A stretch of DNA of 64,000 bases. Source: UBA11872 sp965198285 (lineage in GTDB: Bacteria; Chloroflexota; UBA11872). Under the pieces are notes generated by a model that saw nothing but the letters and a program-made list of their open reading frames with translations, was not told the origin of the DNA and made no database searches. The translations under genes and the position numbers were made by a program. Shown piece by piece: positions 59,679 through 64,000 of the stretch. Where the stretch lies: NCBI GenBank assembly GCA_965198285.1, contig OZ240251.1:62001-126000 (forward strand). The letters are read 5' to 3'. How positions within the stretch are numbered: the first letter of the stretch is position 1; each line of letters opens with the position of its first letter.

Positions 59679-61533
59679 CGTCTCCTCGTCGGAGCTCTAA
59701 GATTAGATCTTCTAAGTCTGCTCTGGTGATGCCGTCGTCAAGTAAAGGATCCGCGTCGTCGCTCTCGAGCGCGAGCTGACGCAGGTCTCGGTCATCGAGG
59801 ACAGCGGACATCGCCGCTACTTTTGCTTGTAGCCGTCGGCGCACTGACAGGTCGATCGAACCAACTCTGTTAGGAGCCGTGTGTTCCACAATAGTGACTC
59901 GCGTGGTTGTGTCGGCAGAGAGTCCGAGTCTATGGATGCGATCCCTCGACTGTAGATAGTGGGCGGCGTTGTACGTTCGGCCAATATAGACGGCGTTGTG
60001 GCACACTTGATGAAGGCTAATACCCTCGCCGCCTGCCGCCGGATTGGCGACAAGCACCATTCGCCGCGAGTCGCTATGGAACCGGCGGATTATTCCCTCC
60101 CGCGTGTCGTCGTCAGCGTCGTCGCCGGCGGGCACTCCTCCGTGAATCATCATGGCGCCGAGATCTTCGAAACGGCTTGTGAGCCTTTCAATCGTACTAA
60201 CAAACGGTGCCCAGACAACCACCTTCTGGCCATCAGCCACAAGCGTGCGAACTCTACGTTCGACCTCAACCATTCGGGGAGACCAGTCCTCCTCGATCAC
60301 CCGTCGGCAAACCTCAGCAAAGTCAGATCCCGGCAGTGAGAATCCACTATTCACCATACCGGCGACAGCGGTAAATGGATCGATAGCGACCTGAAGCAAA
60401 CGCATCACTGATGTTCGGCTGCGGAACGGAAGTTGGCCGGGCTGAATGGCCGCAAATCTACGCAGTATGTCATCACGTAGAAGCGCGTAAAGCAGACGCT
60501 GAGGGTTAGACATATGCACCGGCACCCACTCAACAAGTGGGGCGGGCAGACCGAGCTCATTTTTTGTTGTCCGAACGTAGAGCGGAGCCACGGTGGACCG
60601 CACATCGGAGCCTCTCCGTAGTGCGGTTCCAATCCCATGCGCCGGCCACAGAAAATCGAATTGCGGGATCAAGTCGTTCGTAGACTGCGGCATCGGTGTT
60701 CCTGTAAGGATGTCACGTCTTGCAGCCAACGGTCCGATTCGCAGTACCGCCCTAGCACTTTGCGCCCAGTGACCAGACTTTATCCGGTGACTTTCATCCA
60801 GGATTAGATGTACAGATTCACGATGCAAGTACTCTGTAACTGGACCTTCTGCATTGATGAGCTGAGCATAACTAATGACCGCAAATCTGGGAGAGTCTGA
60901 CAGCGCTCGTCGTATCGACGCTTCGCCGCCAGTTAGACGTACAAAACTAGCCGTGTTGATAAGACAATCTTCCAAGACTTCATCCCATGCTAGAAATGCG
61001 TTCTTTGGAGCCACAACGAGAAGGCTGCTGTTTGTTGGCACCCCAGCGAGATGAACAGCGAGGGCGACTGTTGTCTTACCGGATCCAGGAACCGAGAAGT
61101 TTGCTCCATTTGACAGCTGCAACATTCCGCGTGCATCCCGCACTTGCTCGGTAGTAAGGCTTCGCTGGTCTGTGTCCCATCCGTTCGATATAAGGAGTTC
61201 AGTTAACTCATGTGTGCTTAGTGTGTGGAGTTCCTGTCCATTTTGTACAGATCGTAAGTCGTTTGCTTCACGGACATAAGTGAAAAGCCTGTCGCGTGCC
61301 TCGTTCGTGTATGCACTCCTAAAACCGTAGCGCTTCTGGAGGTGACGCAGCACCTGTGTCATGGCAAGGAACCCATGCCATGGAATCTCAACAGAATCTC
61401 CCGCAACCGCAGCCCCGCCTTGCTCACGGCTCGAGCGTTGAAGCTCGAGCCAGGCGAGGCTAGGCATTTCGGAGTTGCGGTGGATGACGGCAGTGCCTTC
61501 AGGGGCACGGTAGGAAATCTCGATCGCTACCAT
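59662..61533 (-). CDS. SNF2-type helicase/DNA translocase
   Basis: 623 residues from ATG 61533. Motif I SVPGSGKTTVA (Walker A at 149-155), a DESH box LILDESHRIKSGH (246-249), GTPMPQSTNDLI (motif III), AAGGEGISLHQ (motif V) and SRDRIHRLG (motif VI), the SNF2/SF2 order. The first 130 residues are an extra domain beginning with beta-strands (AIEISYRAPEGTAV). SNF2 proteins translocate on double-stranded DNA and often power restriction or defence complexes. It overlaps ParB-like by 7 bases and DUF3883 by up to 17 bases. Confidence 0.88.
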   Translation of the reverse strand: MVAIEISYRAPEGTAVIHRNSEMPSLAWLELQRSSREQGGAAVAGDSVEIPWHGFLAMTQVLRHLQKRYGFRSAYTNEARDRLFTYVREANDLRSVQNGQELHTLSTHELTELLISNGWDTDQRSLTTEQVRDARGMLQLSNGANFSVPGSGKTTVALAVHLAGVPTNSSLLVVAPKNAFLAWDEVLEDCLINTASFVRLTGGEASIRRALSDSPRFAVISYAQLINAEGPVTEYLHRESVHLILDESHRIKSGHWAQSARAVLRIGPLAARRDILTGTPMPQSTNDLIPQFDFLWPAHGIGTALRRGSDVRSTVAPLYVRTTKNELGLPAPLVEWVPVHMSNPQRLLYALLRDDILRRFAAIQPGQLPFRSRTSVMRLLQVAIDPFTAVAGMVNSGFSLPGSDFAEVCRRVIEEDWSPRMVEVERRVRTLVADGQKVVVWAPFVSTIERLTSRFEDLGAMMIHGGVPAGDDADDDTREGIIRRFHSDSRRMVLVANPAAGGEGISLHQVCHNAVYIGRTYNAAHYLQSRDRIHRLGLSADTTTRVTIVEHTAPNRVGSIDLSVRRRLQAKVAAMSAVLDDRDLRQLALESDDADPLLDDGITRADLEDLILELRRGDGDGAR

Positions 61534-62903
61534 GTTGTCCACGACTGAGCGATTTGATCTAGCTTGTGCGCCGCGCACTTCAGAGTGCCCTGATCTCTCT
61601 CATTCAAGGCGTCTGGATTGTCATCGACAACTTCCCCTAGACGATCAGCGATCAACGATACGGCTGCGGCTAGTTGCGCAAATGCCTTGGGTAGAGTCTC
61701 AGGCTCAGAGTTGCGTACGCTTAGGCTGGCTGCAAGGGAGTTGATGCGGACCGCACGTGCCACGAACTGTCCGGTTCGCTGATCTTCGCGTCTCTCCTCC
61801 CGGATTGAATTATACGCATTGTCAGCTGCATTTGCTATATTCGTCCAATTCTCGGTATCTCGAAGGAAATCCAGTGCGGCGGCTTCCTTCCTGGATCCGG
61901 GAATATCGGGTAAGTCGCGCAATGGATCGTCGTTGTCTGTCGCTGGGAGTGTTGGCGGAATCTGGATATCTATTTCTAGCTCGGGATCTTCTAAAACTCG
62001 CGGTAACACGTCATTGATCGCACCAACGTGATCGTATATGCGCCCGCTCATTTCGGTCTGATTCGAGAGGCAAGCGAATGCTATCAGTCGCTTCGCTTCG
62101 AGAGAAGCAGGATCTTCACCTTGTAGGCTCTGCTGGTTGCCATACAACCGATCAAAGGCCTGTCGATCATTGGCAACTTGCTCATAGTCACGTGTCATAC
62201 CCTGAATCTCTAGGTACTGCTCGGCAAGATTGAGCATAGTGATACGCTTTTTCAGTTCAGGTTCTGATTCCTGCCAATGCGAGACAGCCTTCGCCATTTC
62301 CCATCCTAGACCATCGAATTGACGACGTAGTGCCATAGCTTCCTCAACCCATCCGTAGTCGAGGCGCATATCCGGTGCAATCTGAAGATCAGTTTCAATC
62401 TGCGCCAGATCGTCGTCATCTGCATATGTAGGCAATACGGCGACCTCGACGCTTTCAAAGCGTCGATACTTGCCCGGATCACTGCAAAAAAGCTCTCGCA
62501 TGGCACAGAGCCGTCGATTCCCGTTCAAGACGACACCTGAAGCAGTGACGATTAATGCCTCGGTCTGCTCGGATACTCTTCCCAGAACATCGTAGATATT
62601 GGCACGGTCCGCTTTAGCTAGTGGCAATAGGAGTTCGTGTTGGGCACGCTGAGTCGATAGGTCTTCTTGACCGCGCGAGAAGAATTCCTCCGGTAGCCCG
62701 CGATCGCTGACATATCGGGCCTGCCGAACTAAGGTGCGTATGTTCGCCGTACGATATAGCGGGAGGCCTAATGGGATCGTTACATGGTGGAGATCAGTAA
62801 GTTGTCCCCGAAATCGAATCCGAGTAGTGCGTCCTGTATTGCCACTCTGCTCGATTCGGCTTTTGCGATCGTCTCGCTCGAATATTGTCAACTCGTAGGC
62901 CAT
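61527..62903 (-). CDS. ParB/Srx-like domain protein
   Basis: 458 residues. An N-terminal ParB-type core is suggested by SGVVLNGNRRLCAMREL (GNRR at 128-131), the phosphate-binding loop of ParB/sulfiredoxin-fold proteins such as DndB and many phage-defence regulators. The rest (about 170-458) is helical and acidic with no recognised fold, including HWQESEPELKKRITML, a helix-turn-helix-like region. The AGGAGGA start signal lies 8 bases before ATG 62903. It could recognise DNA, hydrolyse CTP like ParB, or control the operon. Confidence 0.75.
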   Translation of the reverse strand: MAYELTIFERDDRKSRIEQSGNTGRTTRIRFRGQLTDLHHVTIPLGLPLYRTANIRTLVRQARYVSDRGLPEEFFSRGQEDLSTQRAQHELLLPLAKADRANIYDVLGRVSEQTEALIVTASGVVLNGNRRLCAMRELFCSDPGKYRRFESVEVAVLPTYADDDDLAQIETDLQIAPDMRLDYGWVEEAMALRRQFDGLGWEMAKAVSHWQESEPELKKRITMLNLAEQYLEIQGMTRDYEQVANDRQAFDRLYGNQQSLQGEDPASLEAKRLIAFACLSNQTEMSGRIYDHVGAINDVLPRVLEDPELEIDIQIPPTLPATDNDDPLRDLPDIPGSRKEAAALDFLRDTENWTNIANAADNAYNSIREERREDQRTGQFVARAVRINSLAASLSVRNSEPETLPKAFAQLAAAVSLIADRLGEVVDDNPDALNERDQGTLKCAAHKLDQIAQSWTTW

Positions 62904-62910
62904 CGACGAT

Positions 62911-62917
62911 TCCTCCT
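62911..62917 (-). promoter_or_regulatory. Shine-Dalgarno AGGAGGA of the ParB-like gene
   Basis: AGGAGGA on the minus strand, overlapping the TAG stop of the BglII-like gene and 7 bases before ATG 62903, the best ribosome site in island 2. Confidence 0.75.
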
Positions 62918-63380
62918 ATTCGAACCCTACTATGAGGATGGGAACTTGAATCTGATCAGAGAATACGTGGTCTAGTTCATGGGCCACTCGTTCAGCCTGC
63001 GCCATATTACTTCCCATTGCTTGCGCGGCGGACGCAACTGGTAAGACCAGGACGCCGCAGAGTACGAGATCTTGATCGTACATTGCCTGAATCTTCATAA
63101 GGTCGTAGTAAACCCTCGCTATATTGCCAGTCTGTATATGAACGATCACGCTGTCTTTAATGAGATTGAGGAATAAATCTGAATTTGGCGAGACCTTTAC
63201 GCGTGACGCCCAGCCCTCGTGAAGAAGTTGATTCGATATGTGCAATTTGATTGTTCTGGTCATTCGACGACCAATTTGAACGTGTGGTGCATGCACAGCG
63301 GTGAGAATTGAATCTCGCATTTTCATGTCGCACAACAGCTCGCGGGCTTCGCGATGAGACCAAGTTGCAGCGACGTTCAC
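62916..63380 (-). CDS. BglII-fold restriction endonuclease-like protein with altered active site
   Basis: 154 residues, GTG start. The central part NLIKDSVIVHIQTGNIARVY resembles the active-site hairpin of BglII/BstYI-type nucleases (VDFIKNGVAVEVQFGN pattern), followed by YYDLMKIQAMYDQDLVLCGV and ILIVGFE strands. Aligned to this pattern the catalytic Asp is N72 and the Glu is H81; only Gln83 (the EVQ/HIQ Gln) and GN remain. So it is expected to be catalytically inactive and may bind DNA or sense target sites. First gene of island 2. Confidence 0.65.
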   Translation of the reverse strand: MNVAATWSHREARELLCDMKMRDSILTAVHAPHVQIGRRMTRTIKLHISNQLLHEGWASRVKVSPNSDLFLNLIKDSVIVHIQTGNIARVYYDLMKIQAMYDQDLVLCGVLVLPVASAAQAMGSNMAQAERVAHELDHVFSDQIQVPILIVGFE

Positions 63381-63812
63381 AGCGTGCTTCGCAGACGTGA
63401 TTCTAGGCTAGTAGGCAATCCACAATGGCTGTCCGCCAGGTCAGCACTCGTTCTATGGTCTGCGCCGCGAGCTGCAGACATGCTTGCGTTCCTCGTCAAC
63501 CAACACACAAAGCGACGACGAGGAGCGTGCGACGCCATGGTCCGCCCATCCGCCCGGCGTAGTTATCGGCGCCCATACTAATTGCTCGGGCAAGAGTGTC
63601 CAGTCCCGTCGGCCTTGGGGCTTGAAGACGCCAGGTCGGCAAACACTCCCAACAACTAGCCGCCCACCCCCTTGCCATCCGTACCCGGATCGTGTCCGAT
63701 ATCCGGACAAACCCCGCAATCCCTCCGAAATGCCCACCGTCTTCCCACTCCCTCTTCAAACCCGCCCCTAATTCACGATGATCCGAAGCGGACTCGACTG
63801 TCGCGGTCCCTC
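63381..63812. other. Gene-free stretch upstream of island 2
   Basis: About 430 bases with no supported gene. It should contain the promoter of the island 2 operon. A ccggatcgtgtccg motif near 63700 recurs in the repeat mosaic at 29.4 kb. Confidence 0.5.
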
Positions 63813-64000
63813 GGCCACCCCGCCCCAGACCGGTCACACAGCCAGCACCACAACGCCTTCATCACCTGATTGCCCGCGACCATCGACTGCTCCGAGATCC
63901 GGTGATGCTCCCGCGGCTCGTGGCACCGCTAACCCCCAACCCCCCAGATCAACGCCTGCCGCCGCGAATTCACCGCCATCCGCGCCTCCCCATTCCCCGT
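63813..64000. repeat. Copy 2 of the ~170-190 bp repeat, right flank of island 2
   Basis: Matches 26658-26825 in the same orientation and runs to the window edge. It has an extra 20-odd bases (gccgccgcgaattcaccgcc) near the right end. On the minus strand it encodes HEPRE, ISEQSMVA and KALWCWLCDR, conserved with copy 1. Confidence 0.8.

Noticed and set aside
61527..62903. Chromosome partitioning ParB and nearby origin
   Set aside because: The protein only shares a GNRR-type core, no parA or dnaA lies near, and it sits inside a defence-type operon.
57892..63380. DISARM, BREX, Dnd/Ssp or type I R-M identity for island 2
   Set aside because: No DUF1998 helicase or PLD protein (DISARM), no BrxC/PglZ (BREX), no DndACDE or SspABCD set, and no HsdM/S/R architecture could be recognised.

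Overview
The window is chromosomal DNA from a high-GC bacterium, most likely a member of the Chloroflexota (SAR202 or sponge-associated type). The best markers are the adjacent genes at 33.1-37.1 kb, which match the Agl23-like (TIGR03663) and 'Chlor_Arch_YYY' (DUF2298) membrane protein families, known mainly from Chloroflexi and Archaea. Many GTG and TTG starts, stop-start overlaps, Rieske and amidohydrolase genes and Thr/Pro-rich lipoproteins fit this. No rRNA, tRNA, CRISPR array or replication origin was seen.

Layout. 0-5 kb: the 3' end of a peptidase-like gene, an M20-peptidase remnant cut off by a tandemly duplicated small membrane-protein gene, a GNAT-Rieske pair, an SDR, a zinc-ribbon protein and a cytochrome c lipoprotein. 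5-12 kb: a sugar isomerase-like protein, a glycosyltransferase, a GlcE/GlcF-like oxidase pair, panC, and a lone HK97-type capsid-like gene coupled to a PIN nuclease. 13-19.5 kb: a minus-strand run of thrC, hom, an AI-2E family permease, a CinA/nucleotidyltransferase fusion, a Rieske protein and an amidohydrolase. 19.6-22.3 kb: an orphan VapB, a third small coiled-coil membrane protein, a HAD hydrolase and a zincin. 22.5-26.5 kb: island 1, a large adenine-methylase-type protein coupled to a six-TM protein. 26.5-29.6 kb: repeats and three toxin-antitoxin modules or remnants. 29.7-37.1 kb: a MATE exporter, comB, and a flavoprotein/Agl23/YYY operon. 37-55.8 kb: a Tat-type solute-binding protein, YjbQ, a HAD protein, a block of exported propeller/LRR/FN3 proteins, transporters and large membrane proteins. 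56-57.2 kb: a DAO-type flavoprotein. 57.2-57.9 kb: dense intergenic repeats. 57.9-63.4 kb: island 2. 63.4-64 kb: a repeat.

The most interesting system is island 2, five overlapping or closely spaced minus-strand genes, AT-richer than their surroundings: a small BglII-fold protein that seems to have lost its catalytic acids, a ParB-like (GNRR) protein, an SNF2-type helicase/translocase, a DUF3883 PD-(D/E)xK nuclease and a beta-class SPPYN DNA methyltransferase. It matches no restriction or anti-phage system that I recognise by gene order. Islands 1 and 2 are bracketed by the same two repeats: a GTTCGTGGTGAGC-type repeat on the left and a copy of a roughly 170-190 bp sequence on the right. This suggests shared integration hot spots or shared mobilisation.

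Functions are assigned by reading motifs. No database search was possible, and GC statements are by eye.
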